Shown: positions 12,102 through 13,004 of the stretch, piece after piece | Layout of the letters: every line of letters starts with the position of its first letter | Numbering within the stretch: position 1 is the first letter of the stretch | NCBI GenBank assembly: GCA_900539645.1 | Contig: UQCY01000045.1 | Coordinates: 1-13,004 of the forward strand | Source of the DNA: an uncultured Clostridium sp. | Lineage (GTDB): Bacteria > Bacillota > Clostridia > Peptostreptococcales > Peptostreptococcaceae | Reading direction: 5' to 3' | DNA length: 13,004 nucleotides | The notes under the pieces: generated by a model | Told to the model about the DNA's origin: nothing | The model's database searches: none | The model's input: the letters and a program-made list of their open reading frames with translations, nothing else | Program-made: the position numbers and the translations under genes

Positions 12102-12644
12102 ATGGCAGATAATTTTAGTCTATGGTTAAAAGAATTTTCTAAAAAAGTAGAAGAATTAAAAAAACAGTCAGAGCAATTAATTAATGATTCTGACGATACA
12201 TATGATGCTATGGATGTAGCTGCATATATAATAAATAAAAGTATAGAAAACAATCATCCAGTTAGTAATTTAAAATTACAAAAATTATTATATTATATAC
12301 AAGCTGCAAGTTTAATAAAAAGAGATAAAGAGCTATTCAGAGATGATATAGTGGCTTGGCAATATGGTCCAGTTGTAGAGAGAGTATATAATGAGTATAA
12401 ATATTATTCTAGATATAATATAGTGGAGAAAGTTAAAATTAATACAGATATAGATAATAAAAGTAAAGAAATTATAAATAAGGTTTTAGATGCAAAGTCA
12501 AATTTTACAGCGTATAACCTTGTTGATGATACACATGAAGAAAGACCTTGGAGAGAAGTTAATCAAGGGGAGGTTATGAAAAAAGAATCTATAAAAAAAT
12601 ACTTTAAAGATAATGAGGAAAGAATATGGAAGCAAAAGAACTAG
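12102..12644 (+). CDS. Panacea (SocA/DUF4065) domain protein, probable antitoxin
   Basis: This 180-residue protein has a Panacea domain at about 37-168, with the family's conserved blocks: MDVAAYIINKSIE, SNLKLQKLLYYIQAASL (55-71), DDIVAWQYGPVVERVYNEY (81-99) and THEERPW (144-150). The first 30 residues are a charged helix, possibly a coiled coil added in front of the domain. Panacea proteins neutralise many unrelated toxins encoded beside them. SocA of Caulobacter, a relative, instead acts as a proteolytic adaptor for its toxin. GGGAGGT at 12086-12092 supports the ATG at 12102; an earlier in-frame TTG at 12084 overlaps that site. The next gene begins 19 bp before this stop, the coupled arrangement usual for such pairs. 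The domain call is confident; the antitoxin role is inferred. Confidence 0.85.
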   Translation: MADNFSLWLKEFSKKVEELKKQSEQLINDSDDTYDAMDVAAYIINKSIENNHPVSNLKLQKLLYYIQAASLIKRDKELFRDDIVAWQYGPVVERVYNEYKYYSRYNIVEKVKINTDIDNKSKEIINKVLDAKSNFTAYNLVDDTHEERPWREVNQGEVMKKESIKKYFKDNEERIWKQKN

Positions 12645-13004
12645 AAATTTATGATATATTAGAAGAATGTCTAGATAATATAAATGTATTAGGAAAAATC
12701 ATTGAAAAAGATGAAAGTAGATTAGAAAAAAGTGAGAAATATAAATTAGAAGAATTGTATGGTAAATTTGAAAAATTTTATTTTGTAGATGGAAATAAAG
12801 AAAAAGTTAAAAGACACAGTTATTCTAAAATAAGCGGATGGGTTATAGATAAAAATAAAGAATATGGCGAAAATATAAATGATAATATTGATAGATTGCT
12901 TTTAATATTAGAGTATATTCTTGATAATATATGTGAGAATAAAGATATTGATAAATGTATAAGAAAATTAATAGATCATATAGAACTTGAACAGAAGAGA
13001 TTAA
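12626..13004 (+). CDS. Unrecognised gene overlapping the Panacea gene, cut by the window end; candidate toxin
   Basis: The frame opens at ATG 12626, inside the Panacea coding end, and stays open for 126 codons to the window edge, so the C-terminus is missing. The visible part is charged and helical: MEAKELEIYDILEECLDNIN at the start, then KFEKFYFVDGNKEKVKRHSY, ISGWVIDKNKEYGEN, and a leucine/isoleucine-rich helix IDRLLLILEYILDNICEN. I recognise no domain, no signal peptide and no clear membrane span. AGGAAAG-type bases just upstream give a modest ribosome site, and translation is probably coupled to the upstream gene. By position it should be the Panacea partner, that is, a toxin or effector. 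This is inference from context alone. Confidence 0.65.
   Translation, partial: MEAKELEIYDILEECLDNINVLGKIIEKDESRLEKSEKYKLEELYGKFEKFYFVDGNKEKVKRHSYSKISGWVIDKNKEYGENINDNIDRLLLILEYILDNICENKDIDKCIRKLIDHIELEQKRL

Overview
The window is the left-hand early half of a temperate phage or prophage of the siphophage type, from an AT-rich bacterium that uses strong GGAGG-type ribosome binding sites and codons such as AGA and ATA. The gene set (ImmA/IrrE protease, AntA/KilAC antirepressor, YqaJ exonuclease plus RecT, DnaD-type replisome organiser, RusA, and a sigma-70 region 4-like late regulator) is typical of phages of Clostridia and related Bacillota. Fusobacterium is a possible alternative host. No bacterial chromosomal gene, tRNA, rRNA, CRISPR array or insertion sequence is visible, so the host genus cannot be fixed from this stretch.

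Layout. The leftward block (95-3306, minus strand) is the lysogeny operon. It runs from a small XRE repressor through an overlapping ImmA/IrrE protease to a two-gene cassette that I identify as ShosTA: a phosphoribosyltransferase-type toxin and a DprA-like antitoxin. It ends in a rho-independent terminator at 64-88. A divergent control region (about 3330-3480) holds a leftward promoter, a strong rightward promoter and four copies of an ACAC-N5-GTGT operator. A fifth copy lies in the end of the cro-like gene, and a related shorter palindrome lies just beyond it.

The rightward block (3484-11891) begins with the cro-like gene, an HTH regulator and the antirepressor, followed by five small unknown genes (5095-6048). 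After a leader hairpin come the recombination genes (YqaJ exonuclease, RecT) and the replisome organiser. That gene carries four 12-bp iteron-like repeats plus an A-rich tract, which is probably the replication origin. Next are an HTH/coiled-coil protein, a 45-residue gene, SSB, two small genes, a MazG-like pyrophosphohydrolase, the RusA resolvase, a possible tiny membrane peptide and a DUF1492/ArpU-like late regulator that ends in a terminator.

The right end (11911-13004) is a separate accessory unit with its own promoter, a leader terminator and a Panacea (SocA/DUF4065) antitoxin-like gene. It overlaps an unrecognised gene that runs off the window and is the natural candidate for its toxin partner.

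How it fits together. The repressor and cro-like protein probably compete at the ACAC-N5-GTGT sites. ImmA-type proteolysis or the antirepressor would trigger induction, after which the recombination and replication genes run the lytic phase and the DUF1492/ArpU-like protein hands over to late transcription. The phage also seems to carry two toxin-antitoxin-type cargo modules. ShosTA is wired into the lysogeny operon, so it should be expressed in the lysogen. The Panacea pair is an independently promoted moron between the early and packaging regions. These are the most interesting parts of the window.
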